Shown: piece by piece, positions 57,311 through 64,000 of the stretch
Position numbering within the stretch: the stretch's first letter is position 1
How the letters are laid out: each line of letters starts with the position of its first letter
Assembly: GCF_023221595.1 (NCBI RefSeq)
Contig: NZ_CP096563.1
Coordinates: forward strand, 3,268,501 to 3,332,500
Source: Rhodococcus qingshengii JCM 15477
Lineage (GTDB): Bacteria; Actinomycetota; Actinomycetes; Mycobacteriales; Mycobacteriaceae
Direction: 5' to 3'
DNA length: 64,000 bases
Notes under the pieces: generated by a model
Database searches by the model: none
What the model was told of the DNA's origin: nothing
What the model saw: the letters and a program-made list of their open reading frames with translations, nothing else
Made by a program: the position numbers and the translations under genes

Positions 57311-58561
57311 TTGACTCGCCAATCCAGCCGACCACACCTGGAAGCTGTGCCCTCCGTCGACCTCGGCGTACTGGACGTCCATCCCTGCGGCCTTTGCGGC
57401 TTCGTAGAGCGTTTGAAGACCTGGGCGGTAGTCGTTGTCCTGTTTGCCGACCACGAACACCCCGGCGCTGTCGGGGAACTTCTTCTCCCGGAGCAGATCC
57501 TGCGGATTCACTGCCACGAACGCGGCGTCATTGCCGCCGAACGCTGCATCGACCGTCTGCTTGCGATCGCCGAGTGTGGGTTCGATCTGACCGGACAGAT
57601 CCAGGAACGTCGGATACACCGCGGGGAAGTTCGTTGCCATCTGGAACGCGCAGGTACCGCCGTAGGAAAGTCCCCCGATCGCCCACTTCCTCGGGTCGGG
57701 ATCCACCTGGAGGTTCCCGCGCACCCAGTCGGGAACATCGCGCGAAAGGTACGTTGCGACGTTCCCGAGTTGAGAATCGACGCAGAGCGGATTCGCCAGT
57801 TCCGACCCGGTCCCGTCAGCAACGACGACAACGGGAGCCAAGCCCGAATGCGCAGCGGCGTAGGTGTCCATGGTCTGGACGAGACGTCCGCCCTGTAGCC
57901 AGTCCTCGGGCGCGCCTGGTTGGCCGGCAAGCAGGACCAACACGGGCAACTCCGGTCGCGGGTTGGTGAAATACGCGGGCGGTAGGTAGATCTCGGCGTC
58001 GCGGGCGCTGAATCCGGAGACCGTCCCCGCAATCGTGACCGTGCTGACCTTGCCCGCCGACGGCATGTCCGCGGGAGCCTTCCATTGCGAAACCGGTACC
58101 GCCCCGTCCTTGCCGTCGTCCAGGTCTGCGAGTGAAACCTTCTCCGCGTCCGAGAGTCCCAGCGCTGTTCCCAACGTCGGATACGACTGGAACTGCAGAT
58201 TCACGTGAGCCGCGCTCGACACGACCACCAGGAGCACGGAGACCACGGTGAGCACGCGACCGTCGATCCGCGTCGCCGCAAATACCCGCGAAACACCCAG
58301 CAGCACGCCGAGAATGCCCAACCCGATCCACACGTAGACCGGACGGGCAATCGGATCGGGGAACGGGCGCCACACCTTCTCGATCAGCCAGTACAGCACG
58401 AGAGTGATCGCGATTGCCGCGACGATGCAGACCGGAATCGAAATCAGGACGTGACGCCTCGATCTCGAGAAGATCAGCCACAGAAGTGCCAGAATTCCGA
58501 GCACCGTCACCACGGGCGGAACCGGGCCCGTGACCAGCGACAGATCCGTGATCGTGTGCAC
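57272..58561 (-). CDS. Membrane-anchored alpha/beta-hydrolase esterase (mycolyltransferase-like fold)
   Basis: A 429-residue protein with about four N-terminal helices (VVTVLGILALLWLIFS first, through VLTVVSVLLVVVSSAAHV) and an external esterase D-type domain. The nucleophile serine is in GGLSYGGT, oxyanion region VLLAGQPGAPEDW, and the histidine in DGGHSFQVW. The first helices place the catalytic domain outside, where mycolate or lipid esters are. It lacks the signal-peptide form of true antigen 85 proteins. The start is ATG at 58559-58561. It is convergent with and overlaps the DUF2254 gene by 39 bases. Confidence 0.82.
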   Translation of the reverse strand: MHTITDLSLVTGPVPPVVTVLGILALLWLIFSRSRRHVLISIPVCIVAAIAITLVLYWLIEKVWRPFPDPIARPVYVWIGLGILGVLLGVSRVFAATRIDGRVLTVVSVLLVVVSSAAHVNLQFQSYPTLGTALGLSDAEKVSLADLDDGKDGAVPVSQWKAPADMPSAGKVSTVTIAGTVSGFSARDAEIYLPPAYFTNPRPELPVLVLLAGQPGAPEDWLQGGRLVQTMDTYAAAHSGLAPVVVVADGTGSELANPLCVDSQLGNVATYLSRDVPDWVRGNLQVDPDPRKWAIGGLSYGGTCAFQMATNFPAVYPTFLDLSGQIEPTLGDRKQTVDAAFGGNDAAFVAVNPQDLLREKKFPDSAGVFVVGKQDNDYRPGLQTLYEAAKAAGMDVQYAEVDGGHSFQVWSAGLASQLGWLGTRLGLPG

Positions 58562-58626
58562 GTCGTCTCCCGTCGCAGCCCTGTTTAGACAATATCCAAG
58601 AACAGGACATTTCGGAGCTGATGGCG

Positions 58627-61110
58627 TCAGATCACCGCGTTCGACGCCTGGGCACGTAGGTCTCGGGCCAGGTGATCCCGACGCTCGAGAACAAGCCTCC
58701 GCAGCGACGCGGGCGCCTCCGCATTGGCCTGGATCCAGGAATCGACAGCAGAGGTGTCTTCAGCTGCCGGGAAGAGTCCGTTCACCAACCGTCGGGCGAT
58801 CTCGATGCTGCGTTCGGACCACCACTTCCCCAGGGACGAGAAGTACTCTGCCGCATATCCCTCGATCAACGACGGGTCCGTGCCCGAACGGAATCCGGCG
58901 ATCGTCGCATCCAGGCGGTCGTTCGAGAGTGAGCCGTCAGTGGTCGCCGACGCCCAGGCAGCCGCCTTGGTCTCGGCATCGGGAATCGACGCCGCGGCGC
59001 GGACGTACGCCGTTCGACCCGCTGACGTGCTGTCCTTGCTCAGCTCACCATCGAAGTCGCTCACACTCGCATGGCCGGTCGCCGACAGGGCGATCCACAA
59101 TGCCCACCGCAGATCAGGATCGAGAGCCAGTCCGACCGGCCCCGGGCAGGTGCCGTCGAGTATCGACCGCACCTCGTCGGCGCGAGCATCGTTGACCGCT
59201 GCAGCGGCCGACAGAGCCCGTGCCCATGCCAGCTGTCTTCCGGACTCCGGTTCGGCTTCGAACACCGCCTTCCAGGTCGTTTCCAACCAGCCTGCACTTA
59301 CATTGGGCCGCAAGCTTTTCGGAACGTAGTGAAGAACCGCGTATTGGGCATCGGTCAGGATCGAGCTGAGAATCGCAAGATCTGTCTCCGCGGGAGCGAA
59401 TCGTTCCACCATGTCGAGGTACCGGAACACCGAGAGCTGCGCATCACGCACCGAGTTCCACAGCGACGACCAGATCATCCCGCGCGCAAGCGGATCGCTC
59501 ACGCGGTCCAGGGATGCCTCGACAGTGGACAGAGATTCCGCGTCCAATCGCACCTTGGCGTAGGTGAGGTCTTCGTCGTTGAGCAGTGTAAGTGCTCCGG
59601 GCGGAAGGTCGACCGACGTGCGTGATTCGGTGATGTCGAGTTCGACGCGTTCGGTGCGAACAAGGTCTCCGGACTCGTTGTAGTCGTAGATTCCGACTGC
59701 GAGCCGATGCGGCTTCGGGTCCGTCTGGACCAGGTCTGTTCCGTCGAGCGACAGCGTGGACACTCCGGTGGTCTGCAACCAGATTCGGGCCCATTCGCGC
59801 ACATCACGTCCGGAAGTCTCCGCGAGCACGTCGAGCAGATCAACCAGCGTGGTGTTCCCGAAGGCGTGGGCCTTGAAGTACCGTCGTGCCGCTTCGAAGA
59901 ACGCGTCACGGCCGACGAACGCCACGAGTTGCTTGAGGACACTGGCGCCCTTGGCGTAGGTGATTCCGTCGAAGTTCAGCTTCGCAGCTTCGAGATCGAC
60001 GATGTCGGCGACGATAGGATGCGTGGTCGGCAGCTGATCTTGGAGGTACGCCCACGCCTTCCGCTTGATGGCAAATGCTACCCAGGCATCGGTGAAGCGA
60101 GTGGCTTCGGCGCTGACCAGCGATCCCATGAAATCGGCAAAAGATTCCTTGAGCCACAGGTCGTCCCACCAGACCATGGTCACGAGATCGCCGAACCACA
60201 TGTGCGCCATTTCGTGCAGGATCGTGTTGGCGCGGCGCTGATGCTGCTCGTCGGTTGCGGAGCCGCGGAACACGTATGCCTCGGTGAAGGTCACCAGTCC
60301 CGGGTTCTCCATGGCGCCGAGGTTGTACTCGGGGACAAAGATCTGGTCGTACTTGCCGAACGGATACGGATAGTCGAAGTACTCGGCGTAGAAGTCCAAC
60401 CCCTGACGGGTGATGTCGAAAACGTTGTCTGCATCGAGGTGTGGAGCCAACGACGCCCGGCACAGCGCACCCAACTCGACAGTGAGTTCGCCGCGACTCC
60501 ACGACGACGCCACGCGGTGATACGGCCCGGCCGCGATCGCGGTGATGTAGGTCGAGATCGGCAGCGTCGGGGCGAAAGTGACGCGTTGTGCACCGTCCAC
60601 GGAGAGAGTCTGGGTCGCGGGCTGATTCGACAGGACTTCCCAGCCGTCAGGTGCTGTCACCTCGAATGTGAAGGGCGCCTTGAGGTCCGGCTGCTCGAAG
60701 CAGGCGAAAACACGCCTGGCATCGGCGGGCTCGTATTGCGTGTACAGATACGTCTGATCGTCAGCGTCGTCGACAAATCGGTGCAGCCCTTCACCGGAAC
60801 GGCTGTAGTTGCCGTGAGATGCCACCCGAACGACGTTCGATCCGCCGAGTCCGCGCAGCACGATCCGGGATCCGTCGTACTCCACCGGAATCGACGCACC
60901 GTCGACGTCCACGGAATCGACTGCAGCACCGATGAAATCGAGCCACGTGGACTCCACCGAGGACGTCAGATCAATTGTCGTGACCGTCGAAAAGGTCTTC
61001 ACGGCGGAGTCGACCGCCGATCGCAGATCCAACTCCACCCGGTAACCGGCGACGGAGATGGCTCGAGATCGTTCGGCGACTTCGCTTCGATTCAGGTTCG
61101 CAGTACTCAC
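58627..61110 (-). CDS. pepN: Aminopeptidase N
   Basis: A cytosolic M1 metallopeptidase that removes N-terminal residues. It has 827 residues: the substrate-binding GAMEN at 265-269, zinc site HEMAH at 299-303 with third ligand Glu322 (KESF), and the catalytic Tyr expected in the middle region. The C-terminal ~350 residues are the helical ERAP-like domain. The start is GTG at 61108-61110. It stands 48 bases before the kinase gene on the same strand; no shared pathway is evident. Confidence 0.95.
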   Translation of the reverse strand: MSTANLNRSEVAERSRAISVAGYRVELDLRSAVDSAVKTFSTVTTIDLTSSVESTWLDFIGAAVDSVDVDGASIPVEYDGSRIVLRGLGGSNVVRVASHGNYSRSGEGLHRFVDDADDQTYLYTQYEPADARRVFACFEQPDLKAPFTFEVTAPDGWEVLSNQPATQTLSVDGAQRVTFAPTLPISTYITAIAAGPYHRVASSWSRGELTVELGALCRASLAPHLDADNVFDITRQGLDFYAEYFDYPYPFGKYDQIFVPEYNLGAMENPGLVTFTEAYVFRGSATDEQHQRRANTILHEMAHMWFGDLVTMVWWDDLWLKESFADFMGSLVSAEATRFTDAWVAFAIKRKAWAYLQDQLPTTHPIVADIVDLEAAKLNFDGITYAKGASVLKQLVAFVGRDAFFEAARRYFKAHAFGNTTLVDLLDVLAETSGRDVREWARIWLQTTGVSTLSLDGTDLVQTDPKPHRLAVGIYDYNESGDLVRTERVELDITESRTSVDLPPGALTLLNDEDLTYAKVRLDAESLSTVEASLDRVSDPLARGMIWSSLWNSVRDAQLSVFRYLDMVERFAPAETDLAILSSILTDAQYAVLHYVPKSLRPNVSAGWLETTWKAVFEAEPESGRQLAWARALSAAAAVNDARADEVRSILDGTCPGPVGLALDPDLRWALWIALSATGHASVSDFDGELSKDSTSAGRTAYVRAAASIPDAETKAAAWASATTDGSLSNDRLDATIAGFRSGTDPSLIEGYAAEYFSSLGKWWSERSIEIARRLVNGLFPAAEDTSAVDSWIQANAEAPASLRRLVLERRDHLARDLRAQASNAVI

Positions 61111-61158
61111 GCACTCGATCCTGCCAGGCCGCGCGCGGCGATGTGAGCCGCCGTGCGC

Positions 61159-61959
61159 CTATCCCTTGAACGCGCCCTGCCAGACGGTGTCGAACGGCGT
61201 GTGCGCCGAGACGCGGCCTTCGATGCCCGCCGTGACGAACTTCTTTGCCAGAGCGACGGCTTCTCCCACGTCGGCGCCTTTTGCCAGCTCCGCGGTCACT
61301 GCGGCGGCCAGCGTGCAACCGGCACCCGAGACGCGCTCTTCGCCGACCTTGGGGGCGGAGAGAACAGTCACGTCGGTCCCGTCGAACAACACGTCGACGG
61401 CGTCGCCACCGGCGAGTTCGACACCGCCCTTTGCGAGCACGTACTTGGGTCCGAGATCATGGATACGACGTGCGGCCTCGATGAGGTCGTCGACGCTTTC
61501 GATGCTGTCCATTCCGGCGAGGGTGCGTGCCTCGAACAGGTTGGGTGTGACGACGGTGGCGAGCGGGAGGATCGAATCACGAAGTGCTGTATCAGTATCG
61601 AGAGCCGCGCCGGGCTCCTGGCCCTTGCAGATCAGGACCGGGTCGAGGACGACGTGGCGCCAGGACTGCCGACGCAGGCCCTCTGCCACAACCTCGATGG
61701 TGGCGGGCGTGCCCAACATGCCGATCTTGACGACGTCCAGATCGTGAGCCGCAGTGGCAGCCTCGATCTGATCAGCGATCACGTCAGGAGCGATCGGTAC
61801 GAAGCGATGACCCCAGTTGTTCTTGGGATCGAACGAGACGATACATGTGGTGGTCGCTACGCCGTAGACGTCCAATGCCTGGAACGTCTTCAGGTCGACC
61901 TGCAGGCCGGCACCGCCAGTCGCTTCGGACCCAGCGATGACATAGGCGAGGTCAACCAC
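61159..61959 (-). CDS. pdxK: Pyridoxal kinase of the ThiD-like type (PdxK/ThiD family)
   Basis: A ribokinase-fold kinase of 266 residues. Features are AGSEATGGAGLQVDLKTFQA near the N-terminus, VVLDPVLICKGQEPG, and the phosphoryl-transfer loop SGAGCTLAAAVTAELA. The lines VYGVATTTCIVSFDPKNNWG, and LATVVTPNLFEARTLAGM are closest, from memory, to the Bacillus ThiD-like pyridoxal kinase rather than to thiamine-pathway ThiD, so it may phosphorylate vitamin B6 or hydroxymethylpyrimidine. The start is GTG or ATG at 61959. It stands apart from thiamine genes. Confidence 0.72.
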   Translation of the reverse strand: MVDLAYVIAGSEATGGAGLQVDLKTFQALDVYGVATTTCIVSFDPKNNWGHRFVPIAPDVIADQIEAATAAHDLDVVKIGMLGTPATIEVVAEGLRRQSWRHVVLDPVLICKGQEPGAALDTDTALRDSILPLATVVTPNLFEARTLAGMDSIESVDDLIEAARRIHDLGPKYVLAKGGVELAGGDAVDVLFDGTDVTVLSAPKVGEERVSGAGCTLAAAVTAELAKGADVGEAVALAKKFVTAGIEGRVSAHTPFDTVWQGAFKG

Positions 61960-62052
61960 AGCACAATCTCCTTCTTCGGACTTTCGAAACGTGCGTGGAT
62001 GGCCACGAACGCGGGACCCAGTTTATCAACCGTTCCGACGTCTGGTTTTCGG

Positions 62053-62667
62053 CTATGCGGGCACCGGAGTTCCCCACGCGACGTCGTTGTCCTCGTATCC
62101 GAACGGCGGACCGACGAACTCGCCGCCGCAGGTGATCAGCGCGAGGGTTTCGGGTCCGTCGAGGCTGTTCAATCGCTCGACCGGCAGCTCGCCGTCCTTG
62201 CTGTAGTGATCGACCGCATCGATACGGTAGTTCCAGGTCTGTCCCCCGGCGCCCGCCACGGTCACGACCGAGCCGATTTCCAGTGTCGAGAACTTCTTTC
62301 CGAAACCGTCACCCTGATAGATGTCGTTGATGTGTCCGGTGATCACCACAGTGCCCGCGCCGGAGCCGGGAAATGCCGAATCTGCCCACCATCCGATCTC
62401 ACTGACATCCTCGGGCGGAATGAGCGAGCCGTCCGTCGTCGTCTTGATCGGCAGGATGTCAGCGGTGCTGTTGCCTGTGCGCAGCGTGGTCGGGACATCC
62501 GGACCGTCGACTGCGGCGCGAACTGCCGGCGGCAAATCTTGTTGGCCGGTCGCGAGGACGCGGGTCGGCGAGTCACCGTCGTCGGAACATCCGCCGATCA
62601 AGAGCATTGTCGCCACTACTGCAGCGGCCCACGTTCGGCTGGCCGTGGATCCAGGTGCCGCTGTCAC
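62053..62667 (-). CDS. Class F-like sortase, lipoprotein-type N-terminus
   Basis: A cell-surface transpeptidase-fold protein, 204 residues. The signal ends in a lipobox-like LLIGGC (Cys27), so it is probably lipid anchored. The active-site His112 is in TGHIND and Cys180 in ALITCGG. The expected catalytic arginine downstream of the cysteine is not seen: residues 181-204 contain none. The GTG start at 62665-62667 overlaps the stop of the secreted protein gene by four bases, so the two are translated together. Sortase class F is inferred from size and the ITCGG form. Confidence 0.72.
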   Translation of the reverse strand: MTAAPGSTASRTWAAAVVATMLLIGGCSDDGDSPTRVLATGQQDLPPAVRAAVDGPDVPTTLRTGNSTADILPIKTTTDGSLIPPEDVSEIGWWADSAFPGSGAGTVVITGHINDIYQGDGFGKKFSTLEIGSVVTVAGAGGQTWNYRIDAVDHYSKDGELPVERLNSLDGPETLALITCGGEFVGPPFGYEDNDVAWGTPVPA

Positions 62668-63392
62668 GGACGAGAAGTCGGGCCGGACGGAATCTGGGCA
62701 ATTGGTACTCGGTTTCCTACGTCACGACCGGGAAGTGCGTCACCGGAATCCCCACCGTTCCCACCGGAACCGTCACCACCGCTGCCGTTTCCGCCACCGC
62801 TTCCATTCCCCCCGCCGCCGGGGCCGGGGCCGGGGCACTCACCTCCCGGATCGGTGGTGTCGCCTGCCAAGACAATCTTGACTGCCGAGAGGTTGACCGT
62901 CTGGTTCTGCGCGACTTGTCCAGGAGTTGTGACGTCGAATGCGAGCTTGGCACGTACGGGGATGACCGAACCGTCGTCAGCGTCGGTGACCGTTGACCCT
63001 GACCGGCCGAGATCTTGGGTCAACGTCATTCTGGAGATCAAATCCTGATCTCCGGTCAAGCCGGCGCCGTCGATCCGAAGGGTCCCTCGGACGGGACTTC
63101 CGTGGGCTCTGATCGTCACCGATGCGCGAAACTCGAGGATGTCTCCCGGCACTGTCCGCCACGCCTCGATCGAGTTGATTTTCGTTCCAGGCGATCCAGT
63201 CGAGATGTCGTACCAACCGTCGATCACGGCCGGATCGAGTGACATCGAATTTTCGTTGATTTCCGAGTTGCACGCGCGGGTGAGCGAAACGGAGGCAGCC
63301 GATCCCACTGCGGGGAGTGCTGTCGACACAACGGTCGCCAAGACGAAGGCCGTCGCGGTGATGCCCGCGGTACGCCTGCCGAAGATCGTCAT
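62664..63392 (-). CDS. Secreted protein with Gly/Ser-rich tail, possible sortase partner
   Basis: A 242-residue exported protein. The signal peptide (TAGITATAFVLATVVSTALP) is followed by AVGSAASVSLTRACNSEINE. The middle (WYDISTGSPGTKINSIEAWR, then VTIRAHGSPVRGTLRIDGAG) looks like an Ig-like strand domain. From ~180 comes a low-complexity Gly/Ser/Asn/Asp stretch of about 35 residues after ECPGPGPGGGG. There is no LPxTG or C-terminal helix; LPGRD near 222 is the nearest approach. It overlaps the sortase gene by four bases. The function is unknown; a surface filament or anchor is inferred. Confidence 0.68.
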   Translation of the reverse strand: MTIFGRRTAGITATAFVLATVVSTALPAVGSAASVSLTRACNSEINENSMSLDPAVIDGWYDISTGSPGTKINSIEAWRTVPGDILEFRASVTIRAHGSPVRGTLRIDGAGLTGDQDLISRMTLTQDLGRSGSTVTDADDGSVIPVRAKLAFDVTTPGQVAQNQTVNLSAVKIVLAGDTTDPGGECPGPGPGGGGNGSGGGNGSGGDGSGGNGGDSGDALPGRDVGNRVPIAQIPSGPTSRP

Positions 63393-63735
63393 TCTCTCGC
63401 TACCTTTTTCCGCGGACCGTAGCTTCCGGTCAATTCAGTCAAAATACCAGTACAGCTGGACAAATAGGTCGAATTCCGTGCCGAATTCCTCTTGTTTTCT
63501 GTGAACTTCGGTTACGAGCAATTTCTCCGCACACGCGTTCCGGCAAGGGGTACATCGGATCAACAGGGGTCAGAAGTTACATTTCGCCCGCACATCGGAG
63601 CAGATCGCACTGATTTCTCACCGCATTGGACAGGTATTTCCGTTTCATAGCGGTCAGCCGGTGGAACAACGATCACTACAACGAGCGTGCCGGGCACGTG
63701 TCCGGTCGCCCCCCACCGAATCAAGGGAAACCGTC
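63393..63735. other. Divergent intergenic region, 343 bp, no gene seen
   Basis: AT-richer than its surroundings and between divergent genes. Reading both strands I find no tRNA, riboswitch or extended inverted repeat. TTGGAC at 63626-63631 might be a -35 box for the downstream gene, but no convincing -10 follows. Probably two promoters and their control sites. Confidence 0.4.
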
Positions 63736-64000
63736 ATGTCGGATACAACGTCAGTCAAGCAGGGTTTCGCGGTAGGAACATCGATCGGGGCAGCCGTCAT
63801 CTTGGTGACGGTCGGCATCGTGCAGTTCTTCCAGGGACTCGCTGCCGTCGCCGAAAACGAAGTGTTCGTAGTCGGGATCGACTACGTCTATCAGTTCGAC
63901 CTGACGACGTGGGGTTGGATCCATCTCGTGTTGGGCGCGCTCGTCGCTCTCGTCGGGCTTGCACTGTTCACCGGAGCGGCCTGGGCGCGGGTGTCGGCAG
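63736..64000 (+). CDS. DUF7144-like membrane protein (cut by window edge)
   Basis: 88 complete codons from ATG 63736, then the window ends. It begins MSDTTSVKQGFAVGTSIGAA and has two hydrophobic segments (GAAVILVTVGIVQFFQGLAA and WIHLVLGALVALVGLALFTG) around VAENEVFVVGIDYVYQFDLT. This pattern is that of the small actinobacterial DUF7144 membrane family, function unknown. The frame is open to the edge. GGGAAACC lies just upstream. The family name is a judgement from the helix pattern and the DLTTWGW turn. Confidence 0.7.
   Translation, partial: MSDTTSVKQGFAVGTSIGAAVILVTVGIVQFFQGLAAVAENEVFVVGIDYVYQFDLTTWGWIHLVLGALVALVGLALFTGAAWARVSA

Overview
The window is chromosomal DNA of a high-GC, mycolic-acid actinobacterium, most likely Rhodococcus (genus inferred, no database search). 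The evidence is the mycothiol ligase MshC, GarA, an LppL-like lipoprotein, the SCO1664/DUF3090/phosphatase/uppP block, and gene order that, from memory, follows two Mycobacterium tuberculosis blocks: Rv2124c to Rv2141c (metH to the M20 peptidase) and Rv1822 to Rv1837c (pgsA2 to glcB).

Layout. 1-5879 (minus): RluA-type pseudouridine synthase (cut by the window edge), trhO, a HAD phosphatase and metH, closely spaced. 5931-8059 (plus): a PAC2 protein and an MFS transporter. 8206-16441 (plus): an AbiEi-like protein followed by a translationally coupled three-gene SMC cassette, DUF2397 (JetA) - DUF2398 (JetB) - 1391-residue SMC ATPase (JetC). This is a Wadjet plasmid-defence operon, but no JetD nuclease gene is present. 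16499-23489: mshC, an MMPL exporter with a divergent MarR regulator, then SCO1664, DUF3090, a phosphatase and uppP. 23718-28454 (plus): an aldo/keto reductase-like protein, then an IdeR-boxed heme operon (heme oxygenase, hmuT, hmuU, hmuV). 28435-33473: a small unknown protein, lppL, DUF5703, pyrD, a PEBP protein and an M20 peptidase. 33553-33978: two identical tRNA-Leu(GAG) genes in a tandem duplication. 34034-42796 (plus): an unusual zinc-ribbon SDR, a universal stress protein, a saccharopine dehydrogenase-like protein, malate synthase G, a vWA protein and a metallophosphoesterase. 42819-52763 (minus): gcvP behind a tandem glycine riboswitch, a MerR regulator, a bifunctional nuclease, ftsR, garA, gcvH, a DUF881-DUF1290-DUF881 trio, a CDP-alcohol phosphatidyltransferase and a NUDIX hydrolase. 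52903-58561: an MprF-like lipid aminoacyltransferase, a DUF2254 fusion protein and a convergent esterase. 58627-64000: pepN, a PdxK/ThiD-type kinase, a class F-like sortase overlapping a secreted Gly-rich protein, and the start of a DUF7144 membrane protein.

Most interesting points: the JetD-less Wadjet cassette led by an AbiEi-like gene; three copies of a 48-50 bp perfect-arm palindrome (16445, 31465, 33725), all at gene 3' ends; a chain of 14-bp tandem repeats forming mini-ORFs between hmuT and hmuU; two oxidoreductase-fold proteins whose canonical catalytic residues are replaced; and a sortase with no arginine after its cysteine. Starts were chosen from ribosome-binding sites, stop/start overlaps and family lengths. 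No CRISPR array, insertion sequence, integrase or phage gene was seen.
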